14,217 bases of DNA from Vicinamibacteria bacterium (GTDB lineage: Bacteria > Acidobacteriota > Vicinamibacteria > Vicinamibacterales > UBA2999). The stretch covers positions 1 to 14,217 of the forward strand of contig JAICEG010000086.1 of the NCBI GenBank assembly GCA_025924295.1, in the 5' to 3' direction. Positions 1-6,790 of the stretch are shown in pieces. Below the pieces are notes generated by a model that saw nothing but the letters and a program-made list of their open reading frames with translations, ran no database searches and was not told the DNA's origin. Numbering within the stretch: position 1 is the first letter of the stretch; every line of letters starts with the position of its first letter. A program made the position numbers and the translations under genes.

Positions 1-890
1 AGCGTGAACACGTACGCCTGAACCAGGACGACGATGATTTCGAGCGCCGAGATCAGCACCGCGAGCACGAGCGAGAACACGCCGACGCCCATGCCGGCCG
101 CGGGCCCGAACTGCTGCGTGAAGATGAACACGAATGACAGGATCGCGAGGATGGCGATGTGACCGCCCGTCATGTTGGCAGCAAGTCGCATCGTGAGCGC
201 GAACGGGCGGACGAACATCCCCATGATCTCGATGGGGATCAGCATGATGGTGACCGGCAGCGGCAGGCCGTGCGGCACCATGTTCTTCCAGTGCTGGACG
301 AAGCCGTGGGCGCGCGAACCCGCGACGATAATCGAAACGAACGTGATGGTGGCCAGCGCCGCCGTCACGTTGAAGTTGCCGGTCGCCGTCGTGCCGCCAT
401 GGAGCACCTTGGCCATGAACGACTCTTCCGGCAGGTGCAGCACGGTGTGGTTGATCAGCGACAGCACGTCGAAGATGGGAATCAGGCCGATGGCATTGGC
501 CGCGAGGATGAACACACCGAGCGTGAGAAGCAGCGGCGTCCAGCTGTTCACCCACTTGCGCCCGACGTTCGGCTCCACGATTCCGTCGCGCACGAACTCG
601 ACGACGATCTCGAGCGCGTTCATGAAGCCTGAGGGCACGAGCCGGTCCTGGCGCAGATACCGACGGACGGTGGTCGTCACGATCAGGAAGACCAGTGCGG
701 CCACGACCCACAGCATGAAGACGTGTTTGGTGACCGAGAAATCGATTCCGAAAAGCGTCGGAAGATGAATCAGCGGGTGATCGATTGGGCTGTTGGAGAC
801 ATGCTCGATGATGACCTCACCGGCATTGAATGTTCCGGCAGCCTCTGAAGCCGCACCAGCAGCAGACTCGACGTGCTCGGGCTGAAACAT
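1..890 (-). CDS. atpB: ATP synthase F0 subunit a (AtpB), 3' end cut by window edge
   Basis: Membrane subunit a of the F1F0 ATP synthase, which forms the two half-channels that carry protons to and from the c-ring. Reading the minus strand from the ATG at 890-888 gives 296 codons with no stop before the window edge. The last readable residues, LVQAYVFT, are typical of the end of the family, so probably only about 10-20 residues are missing. The segment RPFALTMRLAANMTGGH holds the essential stator arginine (Arg235 here; Arg210 in E. coli). Other family blocks are EPNVG, NAIGLIPIFD and TATGNFNVTAALA. Several hydrophobic membrane segments are visible after a soluble N-terminus of about 50 residues. 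The start lies 16 bp after the atpI-like stop and has no strong Shine-Dalgarno site. It follows atpZ and atpI, as in many ATP synthase operons. Identity is certain; only the 3' end is unknown. Confidence 0.97.
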   Translation of the reverse strand, partial: MFQPEHVESAAGAASEAAGTFNAGEVIIEHVSNSPIDHPLIHLPTLFGIDFSVTKHVFMLWVVAALVFLIVTTTVRRYLRQDRLVPSGFMNALEIVVEFVRDGIVEPNVGRKWVNSWTPLLLTLGVFILAANAIGLIPIFDVLSLINHTVLHLPEESFMAKVLHGGTTATGNFNVTAALATITFVSIIVAGSRAHGFVQHWKNMVPHGLPLPVTIMLIPIEIMGMFVRPFALTMRLAANMTGGHIAILAILSFVFIFTQQFGPAAGMGVGVFSLVLAVLISALEIIVVLVQAYVFT

Positions 891-906
891 CGCGTGACCG
901 CTAATC

Positions 907-1290
907 TTAAGCGCGCTCGCTGCTCGGCGAACGCAGATCGTTCATCAACAGGCGGCGCAGGAAGAACGCCTCCATCGCGTGCAGGGCGATGAAGTACGCC
1001 GCGAAACTCACCACGAATGGCACCGGACGCAGTTCCAGTCCCCGCAGCATCGCCACGACATAGCCGCCGAAGAAGACCATCTTCACGGCTAGCGCGGCGA
1101 TCATGACGTTCGTCAATCGTCCCGGCGCCGAGCGGTGCGCCCGTTCGTAGGCGACCCAGCTTCCAATCGCGCAGGTCAGCGGGCCCGCCATCCCGAACAG
1201 GATTTCCGGATCTCCGCTCCCGTCCGACGTGACTCTCATCAGGAGCCACGACATCAGGCTGACTCCGGCCATCCACGCTACTGGGTTCAT
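907..1290 (-). CDS. atpI: AtpI-like small membrane protein of the ATP synthase operon
   Basis: Predicted 127-residue integral membrane protein between atpZ and atpB, the usual place of AtpI (subunit I), which is thought to help c-ring assembly. About four hydrophobic stretches can be seen: residues near 4-17, 29-45, 60-80 and 87-105. A polar C-terminus ends in RSPSSERA. The segment ALAVKMVFFGGYVVAML resembles the AtpI lysine-containing helix, but overall conservation in this family is low, so the name rests partly on position. The start is the ATG at 1290-1288, which overlaps the atpZ stop as ATGA and suggests translational coupling. The open frame continues upstream to 1557, but that part is arginine-rich sequence antisense-like in character and overlaps atpZ in another frame, so the longer start was rejected. 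Confidence 0.78.
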   Translation of the reverse strand: MNPVAWMAGVSLMSWLLMRVTSDGSGDPEILFGMAGPLTCAIGSWVAYERAHRSAPGRLTNVMIAALAVKMVFFGGYVVAMLRGLELRPVPFVVSFAAYFIALHAMEAFFLRRLLMNDLRSPSSERA

Positions 1291-1532
1291 CGATGCCAGA
1301 CGATCTTCGCTAACTCGTAAAACCCGACGATCAAACCCAGCGACAACCCGATGAACAGCCCCCAGGGTGCGGTCCCTCTCCATTGGTCGACGGCGTACCC
1401 GATGCCGCCGAGCAGGATGATGGCGCCAATCAGCGTGTAGCTGGCGCCTGCTGCAGGTCCCGCGCGTCTGACGTTGTCCTGGAACGACTGTGCCGAGCGT
1501 CTGAACGAAAAGCCTGACTGTTTCTTCACCAT
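1287..1532 (-). CDS. atpZ: AtpZ/AtpI-family F0F1-ATPase accessory protein
   Basis: An 81-residue protein with two membrane helices (about residues 28-47 and 57-77), first gene of the ATP synthase operon on this strand. It carries the family pattern: glycines, Asp49 and a Thr-x-Pro turn in GYAVDQWRGTAPWGLFIGLS, then spaced glycines in the second helix. This matches the AtpZ/ATPase_gene1 family, whose members have been proposed to aid assembly of the ATP synthase or to carry Mg2+/Ca2+ for it. The basic N-terminus (MVKK) should stay in the cytoplasm. The ATG at 1532-1530 is chosen because no other in-frame start gives the full family length; a GTG follows it directly and could also be used. There is no clear Shine-Dalgarno site, and the start codon sits inside the 1528-1562 inverted repeat. 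Confidence 0.9.
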   Translation of the reverse strand: MVKKQSGFSFRRSAQSFQDNVRRAGPAAGASYTLIGAIILLGGIGYAVDQWRGTAPWGLFIGLSLGLIVGFYELAKIVWHR

Positions 1533-1562
1533 TTGGTCGTACCGTACAACAACCCAAATGGT
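1528..1562 (-). promoter_or_regulatory. 9-bp inverted repeat enclosing the atpZ start codon
   Basis: Two perfect 9-base arms (ACCATTTGG at 1528-1536, CCAAATGGT at 1554-1562) are separated by 17 bases. In the atp mRNA the 3' arm contains the AUG of atpZ, so the start codon would be paired in a stem. The arms do not extend further on either side. This could be a translation-controlling hairpin in the leader or, as DNA, a binding site for a dimeric regulator. The symmetry is directly visible; the function is inferred. Confidence 0.55.
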
Positions 1563-1598
1563 TCGGTTACGTCAGCTCCGTCGCCTGTACCGCCCATC

Positions 1599-1628
1599 AG
1601 TATACCCTCACTTTGTGAAAAACTTCAC
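1599..1628 (-). promoter_or_regulatory. Likely promoter of the atp operon
   Basis: On the minus strand a TATACT hexamer (1604-1599) matches five of six bases of the sigma70 -10 box. It lies 66 bases before the atpZ start, leaving a leader of about 60 nt. The -35 region is weak: an 18-bp spacer gives GTGAAG (1628-1623), three matches to TTGACA. The divergent position and the lack of other good candidates support the call. The start site is not known. Confidence 0.5.
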
Positions 1629-1720
1629 CAGCCTCGCAGGAGCCCCAGTGAATTCAGGGATCGGATGGTGCGCGACAGCGGTCTCCGAGCCATCCCACCA
1701 AACTGTCACGACGATCAAGT

Positions 1721-1737
1721 CCTGTATTTTCAACAGG
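1721..1737. repeat. Short inverted repeat in the divergent control region
   Basis: CCTGT at 1721-1725 and ACAGG at 1733-1737 form a 5-bp inverted repeat around a 7-base A/T-rich centre, 19 bp before the -35 box of the vWA/hem promoter. The position would suit an operator, but a repeat this short is expected by chance fairly often. Confidence 0.25.
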
Positions 1738-1756
1738 TTCAGACAATCTATTAGCC

Positions 1757-1785
1757 TTGACGCTCAGTGGAGGCGGGCCTATACT
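1757..1785 (+). promoter_or_regulatory. Strong sigma70-type promoter of the vWA-hem operon
   Basis: TTGACG at 1757-1762 (5 of 6 to consensus) and TATACT at 1780-1785 (5 of 6) are separated by exactly 17 bp. Transcription would begin near 1792, giving a leader of about 25 nt before the ATG at 1816. No other promoter this good was seen on the plus strand up to hemL, and all later gene gaps are 27 bp or less, so it may serve the whole run from vWA1 to hemL. Confidence 0.75.
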
Positions 1786-1815
1786 GCCCCTACGGAGCCT
1801 GCCTCTCACACGCCA

Positions 1816-2715
1816 ATGCGCTTCACACTGATTCGATCGCTCGTCATCACGGTCGCCGTGTTCGCGGCCATCGCAGGTCTTTCAACAAAACCGTACGCGG
1901 CCCAGGACGTCCGCGAGGGAACGATGTTCGTCAGCGCAGTCGATCGCGATGGCGAACCGGTCAGCGGTCTCGACGTCGACGCCTTCCAGATCCGGGAAGA
2001 CGGAGTCAGGCGTGAGGTGCTGCGTGTCTCGCGCGCGACCGAGCCGATTGACATCGCCGTCCTCGTCGACAACAGTCAGGCGGCCAGCGACGACATCACC
2101 TTCCTTCGATCCGGGCTGGCAAACTTCGTCGCCAGGATGGCGCCGGGCAATCAGATGGCGGTCATTGCCCTCGCCGATCGCCCAACGATCCTCGTCGACT
2201 ACACCAATGACACCAAGCGGCTCTCGGATGCCGTCGGGCGTCTGTTTTCGATGAGCCAGAGCGGGATGACGCTGCTCGACGCGATCTTCGAGACGACACG
2301 CGGCCTGGCCAGGCGTGAGACGCCGCGGGCGGTCATCGTCCCGGTCTTTACCGACGGCGTCGAATTTACGAATCGCTATTCGAAGGACATCGTCAAGGTT
2401 CTCCAGGAGGAGGACGTTGCCCTGCACATGGTGTCGATCGGGCAGTTCTACCATTCCGAGGACCATCCGATTCGTGAACGCTCTTTCCTGCTGGATGCCG
2501 GCCCCCGCGGTTCGGGTGGTCAACGCATCTCGCTGCTCAGCCCGCACGGGCTTGAAGACGCGCTGCAACGGCTGGCGCGTGAATTGTCTTCGCAGTACAA
2601 GGTGGTGTACGGACGCCCGCAGTCGCTCATTACTCCCGAGCGCGCCGAGGTGTCTTCGGCGCGCGCTGGCGTGACGATGCGTGGTGTACGGGCCCGTGGA
2701 GAGTCTGGAGCCTGA
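1816..2715 (+). CDS. Secreted von Willebrand factor A domain protein, altered MIDAS (vWA protein 1)
   Basis: A 299-residue exported protein with a vWA fold, of the type abundant in Acidobacteriota (TIGR03436-like). The signal peptide is residues 1 to about 29: basic MRFTLIR, a hydrophobic core, then PYAAQ. Residues 34-75 form the short N-terminal beta region of this family (VSAVDRDGEPVSGL, then FQIREDGVRREV). The vWA domain runs from about 78 to 265. Its metal site reads D85-N-S-Q-A89 instead of DxSxS, so the second serine is lost; the later Thr152 and Asp180 (VFTDG) remain. The C-terminus (YKVVYGRPQSLITPE) is also familiar from this family. The role is unknown; vWA domains usually bind proteins. 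ATG 1816 is chosen because it begins the signal peptide and follows the promoter at 1757-1785; the open frame continues upstream to 1474 but without protein-like sequence. Its stop is one base before the GTG of the next gene. Confidence 0.87.
   Translation: MRFTLIRSLVITVAVFAAIAGLSTKPYAAQDVREGTMFVSAVDRDGEPVSGLDVDAFQIREDGVRREVLRVSRATEPIDIAVLVDNSQAASDDITFLRSGLANFVARMAPGNQMAVIALADRPTILVDYTNDTKRLSDAVGRLFSMSQSGMTLLDAIFETTRGLARRETPRAVIVPVFTDGVEFTNRYSKDIVKVLQEEDVALHMVSIGQFYHSEDHPIRERSFLLDAGPRGSGGQRISLLSPHGLEDALQRLARELSSQYKVVYGRPQSLITPERAEVSSARAGVTMRGVRARGESGA
2707..2710 (+). promoter_or_regulatory. Shine-Dalgarno site fixing the vWA protein 2 start
   Basis: GGAG lies six bases before the GTG at 2717, inside the last codons of vWA protein 1. 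It supports GTG 2717 over the upstream in-frame ATG at 2681, whose product would put a dozen non-signal residues ahead of the signal peptide. Confidence 0.65.
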
Positions 2716-2716
2716 C

Positions 2717-3628
2717 GTGAAACGGTTATCGTTCGTTGTCGTGGTTGTGTCGGTCTGCGTCGTTGCCGGCCTCTCTGGCCAGCAGCCGGCGTTCAAAGCC
2801 GGCGTCGACATCGTCTCGCTCAACGTCACGGTCACTGACGGAGCCAACCACTACGTCACCGATCTCGAGCAGCCGGAGTTCCTCGTGTTCGAGGACGGCA
2901 TCAAACAGAACGTCACGTTCTTTTCCAGGCGCCAGTCGCCGATTGCCTTGTCGCTGCTGCTCGACAGCAGCGCCAGCATGGAAGAGCACCTCTCTACTCT
3001 GCAGAAGGCGGCGACAAACTTCGTCCATCGCCTCAAGCCCAACGACATCGCACAGATCATCGACTTCGACAGCCGCGTTGAAATCCGCCAGAGCTTCACT
3101 GGCAATCAGGGTGAGCTCGACACCGCGATCTCACAACTCGTGGCCGGCGGGTCGACCTCGCTGCACAACGCCATTTACATCGCTCTCAAGGAATTGCGGA
3201 AGGTCCGCGCGGTCAACGAGGAAGATGTCCGTCGCCAGGCCCTCATCGTGTTCTCCGATGGCGAAGACACGTCGAGCCTCGTGTCGTTCGACGAGGTGCT
3301 GGATCTGGCCAAGCGATCGGAGACGTCTGTCTACACGATTGCGCTTCGAGGCGTTGACGTCCAGGCGAAGGGTTTCCGCGAGGCTGAGTTCGTGATGCGG
3401 ACGCTCGCGCAGGAAACCGGCGGGCGCGCGTTCTTCCCGGCCAAGATCGAGGATCTCGAGGGCGTCTACTCGCAGATCGCGGACGAGCTCGCGAGCCAGT
3501 ACACGCTGGGCTATACATCGGCAAATCCGCGTCGCGACGGTGCATGGCGCCGGATCGTGGTCCAGGTATCACGACCGAACATCACCCCGCGGACGAAGAA
3601 GGGGTACTACGCCCCGACAGCCCGTTGA
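2717..3628 (+). CDS. Secreted von Willebrand factor A domain protein, intact MIDAS (vWA protein 2)
   Basis: A 303-residue exported vWA protein, a paralogue of its upstream neighbour. It starts at GTG 2717, one base after the previous stop. The signal peptide is MKRL followed by a valine-rich core and LSGQQ, so cleavage is likely near residue 21. The N-terminal beta region (30-72) holds VSLNVTVTDGANHYVTDL and FLVFEDGIKQNV. The vWA domain (about 76-262) has a complete metal site: D83-S-S-A-S87, Thr147 in GGSTSLH and Asp181 in VFSDGED. The end has the family pattern SQYTLGYTSANPRRDGAWRRI and finishes in KKGYYAP. Metal-dependent ligand binding is therefore plausible here, unlike in vWA protein 1. 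The ligand is unknown. The stop overlaps the probable TTG start of the heme-cluster membrane protein, so the vWA pair is joined to the heme genes without a gap. Confidence 0.9.
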   Translation: MKRLSFVVVVVSVCVVAGLSGQQPAFKAGVDIVSLNVTVTDGANHYVTDLEQPEFLVFEDGIKQNVTFFSRRQSPIALSLLLDSSASMEEHLSTLQKAATNFVHRLKPNDIAQIIDFDSRVEIRQSFTGNQGELDTAISQLVAGGSTSLHNAIYIALKELRKVRAVNEEDVRRQALIVFSDGEDTSSLVSFDEVLDLAKRSETSVYTIALRGVDVQAKGFREAEFVMRTLAQETGGRAFFPAKIEDLEGVYSQIADELASQYTLGYTSANPRRDGAWRRIVVQVSRPNITPRTKKGYYAPTAR

Positions 3629-4452
3629 ACTTTCTTCCCCTCGCTCTGTACGCCGCCGCGTTCGTGGTGTACGCGATTCATTTCGCGAAACGCCAACCGT
3701 CTGTCGGACGAACCGCCACGACTCTGCTTCTGCTCGGTGTGCTCGTTCATACGTTCGTGATCGGCATGCAGACGATGGAGGTCCGGCACGTCCCGTTCTC
3801 CAACACCTCGGCCGCCGTGTCGTCGTTCGTCTGGATGCTGGCGCTCTCGTACCTCTATATCGAGGTCACGACCGATGAGCGGGCGATGGGCGTGTTCATC
3901 GTTCCCATCCTCGTCGGGCTGCAGATCATCCCGGCGATCAACCCGGGAATCGACTCGCGCAACCCGGTGCTCGACAGCCCGTGGTTCTGGGTGCACGTGA
4001 CCACGCTGCTCTTCGCCTACGCCACGTTTGCGCTGGCGGCGATGCTGGGACTCATCTACATGCTGCAGTTCAAGGAGATCAAGAAGAAGCACCTTGGTTA
4101 CTTCTACACGCGACTGCCCTCCCTGCACGTGCTCGACGCGATGAACTCGCGTGCCGTCGTCGTCGGCTGGCTGTTCCTGACGGTAGGTGTGGTCGTCGGC
4201 ATCGTCTGGACCGCACAGGCCCTGGCTCTGTCGCCTGACAACTCGAACCTCCAGGCCATGTCGCTGCAGGATCCAAAGGTCTTCATCGCCTTCCTGACGT
4301 GGTCGGTCTATTCCTTCGCGATGGTCGCCCGCAAGACCCTTGGATGGACGGGCAGGCGCGCGGCGTGGCTGTCGGCGCTCGGCTTCGCGATCGTGTTGCT
4401 CAATTTCCTCCCGGTGAGCTATTTCGTCACCACCAGCCACACCTTTCAGTGA
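3625..4452 (+). CDS. hemX: HemX/CcsA-like heme-cluster membrane protein
   Basis: A 275-residue polytopic protein with about eight membrane helices, of the CcsA/ResC/HemX family (cytochrome c assembly fold). Family features: PFSNTSAAVSSFVWMLAL (57-74), the helix around SPWFWVHVTTLLFAYATF (118-135), and histidines 42, 124 and 272 in places where CcsA proteins have conserved His. The heme-handling WWD motif (WGxxWxWD) is absent; only DPKVFIAFLTW (216-226) remains of that region. This fits HemX, a membrane protein that lowers HemA levels in Bacillus, better than a cytochrome c synthase. hemA begins two bases after the stop codon starts its gap (one base between), which also fits HemX. The start is uncertain. 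TTG 3625 overlaps the previous stop as TTGA and begins directly at the first helix. ATG 3544 would add 27 hydrophilic residues and overlap vWA protein 2 by 85 bases. Confidence 0.8.
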   Translation: MNFLPLALYAAAFVVYAIHFAKRQPSVGRTATTLLLLGVLVHTFVIGMQTMEVRHVPFSNTSAAVSSFVWMLALSYLYIEVTTDERAMGVFIVPILVGLQIIPAINPGIDSRNPVLDSPWFWVHVTTLLFAYATFALAAMLGLIYMLQFKEIKKKHLGYFYTRLPSLHVLDAMNSRAVVVGWLFLTVGVVVGIVWTAQALALSPDNSNLQAMSLQDPKVFIAFLTWSVYSFAMVARKTLGWTGRRAAWLSALGFAIVLLNFLPVSYFVTTSHTFQ

Positions 4453-4453
4453 A

Positions 4454-5785
4454 GTGCACGTCATCCTTCTTGGCGTAAGCCACCGAACTGCGCCCGTGGA
4501 GCTGCGGGAGCGCCTCGATTTCTCGAGTCGCGACCTCGGTGCCGCCGTGCAGGCGCTCGCGCTGCGGCCGTCCGCCGACGAGTCGGTCGTGCTGTCGACG
4601 TGCAACCGGTCGGAGATTTATGTCGTGTGCAGCGACCCGGCGCGAGCACGCGAGGAGGTTGCGGCCTTTCTGAGCGAGTACCACGATCTGCCTCAATCCG
4701 CATTCACACCCCACCTCTTCTCGCACGACAACGAGGCGGCGGCCAGGCACCTGTTCAGGGTGGCGGCAGGACTCGACTCGCTCGTCATAGGAGAGCCGCA
4801 GATCCTCGGGCAGGTGAAGGACGCCTTCCAGGCGGCCTCGGAGCATCACCGCACGGGCCCGATGCTGAGCAAGCTGTTTCACTGGTCGTTCGTCGTGGGC
4901 AAACGCGTCCGGGCAGAGACCGCGCTGGGCGAAGGGGCCGTGTCGATCAGCTTTGCCGCTGTTGCACTGGCGCGAAAGATCTTCGGTCAGCTGAATGGCC
5001 GGCGAGTACTGGTCGTTGGCGCGGGCGAGATCAGCACGCTGACGGCGCAGCATCTGCGCAGCAACGGCGTTGGCGAGATCGCCGTGACCAGCCGCACCGC
5101 GGCGCACGCCGACACGCTGGCGGCATCAGTGAACGGCCTCAGCATCGCCTGGGACGATCTCGCCCTGGGCGTCTCGTCGGCGGACATCGTGGTCACCGCC
5201 ACCGGATCGCAACGACCGATCATTACGCGCGCCCAGATCGAAGCGGTCACCGGAAGGCATCGACGCGATCCGCTCTTCATCATCGACGTCGCGGTGCCGC
5301 GCGACGTGGAGGCGTCAGTCGGCGATATCGAGCAGGTGTTCCTGTACAACGTGGACGATCTGCAGTCCATCGTGCAGGAGAATCTGTCCCGGCGGAGCTC
5401 CGAGGTGGCGCGTGCCGAAGCCATCGTCAGTGAGGAACTGGCGAAATTCGCCGCGTGGCTGCGGTCGCGCGGGGCCGTCCCGACGATCGTGGCACTGCGC
5501 GAGCGCTTCGAGCGAATTCGACGCGCTGAGCTGAATCGGCTCGACGGAAAGCTGGCAGGATTGCCACCAGAGGGCAGGGCGCGGGTCGACGAGGTCACGC
5601 GACTGATCGTCGAGAAGCTGCTGCTCGAGCCGACCGAACAGCTCAAGGCGCTCCCGGACGAGGAGACGCAGGTCGCCTACACTGAAGCCATCAACCGACT
5701 CTTCAGGCTGCGCGATGCTGAGTCGCTCTCTTCGAGCGACGATACAGCCGCCGAGATCAGACGGACCGATCGGCGGGGGAAGTAG
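4454..5785 (+). CDS. hemA: Glutamyl-tRNA reductase (HemA)
   Basis: Reduces glutamyl-tRNA(Glu) with NADPH to glutamate-1-semialdehyde, the first committed step of the C5 tetrapyrrole pathway. The 443-residue protein has the family start GVSHRTAPVELRERL (7-21), the catalytic cysteine Cys50 in VVLSTCNRSEIY, His99 in AARHLFRVAAGLDSLVIGEP, the NADPH-binding loop LVVGAGEIS (186-194), and a helical dimerisation domain from about 320 to 420. The length is normal for the family. The last 20 residues are polar and not conserved-looking. It starts at GTG 4454 one base after the hemX stop, with no visible Shine-Dalgarno site, so translation is probably coupled to hemX. HemA is usually the control point of the pathway, by heme feedback and, in Bacillus, through HemX. 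Confidence 0.98.
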   Translation: MHVILLGVSHRTAPVELRERLDFSSRDLGAAVQALALRPSADESVVLSTCNRSEIYVVCSDPARAREEVAAFLSEYHDLPQSAFTPHLFSHDNEAAARHLFRVAAGLDSLVIGEPQILGQVKDAFQAASEHHRTGPMLSKLFHWSFVVGKRVRAETALGEGAVSISFAAVALARKIFGQLNGRRVLVVGAGEISTLTAQHLRSNGVGEIAVTSRTAAHADTLAASVNGLSIAWDDLALGVSSADIVVTATGSQRPIITRAQIEAVTGRHRRDPLFIIDVAVPRDVEASVGDIEQVFLYNVDDLQSIVQENLSRRSSEVARAEAIVSEELAKFAAWLRSRGAVPTIVALRERFERIRRAELNRLDGKLAGLPPEGRARVDEVTRLIVEKLLLEPTEQLKALPDEETQVAYTEAINRLFRLRDAESLSSSDDTAAEIRRTDRRGK

Positions 5786-5812
5786 CCGCTGCTTCACTCT
5801 GTAACAGGACAC

Positions 5813-6790
5813 GTGAACTCGACACCCAGGATTGGCACCCGTGGCAGCCCGCTCGCGCTCTATCAGGCGAACGCGGTCGCCGGGCTCCTTCGCACTCGGC
5901 TCGGCATCGACTCCGAGATCGTCGTCATCAAGACCTCGGGTGACCGGCTGGGCGAGGCGCCGTTGTCGGAAGTCGGTGGCAAGCGACTGTTCGTGAAGGA
6001 AATCGAGGACGCCCTGCTCGCAGGCGACGTCGACCTCGCGGTGCACAGCAGCAAGGACATGCCGGCGCTCCTCCCGGACGGGCTGGAGATCGGCGGAGTG
6101 CTCCCTCGAGAAGACCCTCGTGACGCGTTGGTACTCCCGGCAGGTCAGCACCCGGAGCAGGACCTCGAATCCGTACGACAGGCGCTCGGCAGATCTCCCC
6201 GAATCGGCACCAGCAGCGTCCGCCGGATTGCGCAGCTCGCAGGCTTCACCTCAGTCGACAGGTTCCTGCCGATTCGAGGCAACCTTGATACCCGCCTCCG
6301 GAAACTGGATGGAGGCGACTATGATGCACTCGTGCTGGCCGCGGCGGGCCTGCGACGCCTGGAAAGGGGATCTCGTATCACGGCGTTGCTGCCCGTTGAG
6401 GTCTGCGTACCGGCACCCGGTCAGGGCATCATTGCCGTCGAGATCCGTCAACACGATCGTCGCGCCAGTGAGCTGGCGAGTGCGATCGGCGACCGGAATG
6501 CGGCCGTCGTGCTGCGAGCAGAACGCACTGTCGTGGATCGCCTCGGCGGCGGCTGTCAGATGCCGATCGGCGCGTTCTGTCATCTGGCTGGCGATGACGA
6601 GCTGGCCATCACAGGCATCGTTGTTTCGTTGGATGGATCGCGGGCGGTCCGGGCGCGAAGCTCCGGATCGGTCCAGGCGCCGGAGGAACTGGGAAGACAG
6701 GTAGCCGACGAGCTGCTTGCGAAAGGCGCTGACAGCATCCTGACCGATGCCAGGCGCGCCTTGTCGTCAACGGAAAGTCATCATTCATGA
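5813..6790 (+). CDS. hemC: Porphobilinogen deaminase / hydroxymethylbilane synthase (HemC)
   Basis: Joins four porphobilinogen molecules into the linear tetrapyrrole hydroxymethylbilane, using a covalently attached dipyrromethane cofactor. The protein is 325 residues, slightly longer than the usual 300-315. Visible motifs: RIGTRGSPLAL (6-16), HSSKDMP (78-84) with catalytic Asp82, IGTSSVRR (131-138), RGNLDTRL (155-162), and Cys248 in GGGCQMPIGA, the cofactor attachment site. The start is GTG 5813; AGGA at 5806-5809 is a possible but close Shine-Dalgarno site. It follows hemA by 27 bp and overlaps the next gene by 4 bases (ATGA). HemC and the HemD half of the next protein act in sequence, because hydroxymethylbilane closes spontaneously to the wrong isomer if HemD is lacking. 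Confidence 0.98.
   Translation: MNSTPRIGTRGSPLALYQANAVAGLLRTRLGIDSEIVVIKTSGDRLGEAPLSEVGGKRLFVKEIEDALLAGDVDLAVHSSKDMPALLPDGLEIGGVLPREDPRDALVLPAGQHPEQDLESVRQALGRSPRIGTSSVRRIAQLAGFTSVDRFLPIRGNLDTRLRKLDGGDYDALVLAAAGLRRLERGSRITALLPVEVCVPAPGQGIIAVEIRQHDRRASELASAIGDRNAAVVLRAERTVVDRLGGGCQMPIGAFCHLAGDDELAITGIVVSLDGSRAVRARSSGSVQAPEELGRQVADELLAKGADSILTDARRALSSTESHHS

Noticed and set aside
159..768. Two overlapping plus-strand frames opposite atpB
   Set aside because: atpB on the minus strand is well supported through the stator arginine block; the plus-strand products look like shadow translations.
907..1557. Longer 216-residue form of the AtpI-like protein
   Set aside because: The extra N-terminus is Arg-rich, non-membrane sequence overlapping atpZ out of frame. 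ATG 1290 with an ATGA overlap is far more natural.
2681..2716. ATG 2681 as start of vWA protein 2
   Set aside because: It would place 12 non-signal residues before the signal peptide; GTG 2717 has GGAG six bases upstream.
1882..2847. Minus-strand open frame of 321 codons across both vWA genes
   Set aside because: Antisense to genes with clear signal peptides and vWA motifs; its sequence shows no family features.
3607..4605. Minus-strand open frame of 332 codons across hemX and hemA
   Set aside because: Composition is Arg/His/Asp/Glu-rich shadow of hydrophobic hemX codons; no motif seen.
5315..6151. Minus-strand open frame of 278 codons across hemA-hemC
   Set aside because: Antisense to two certain genes and lacks any recognisable domain.
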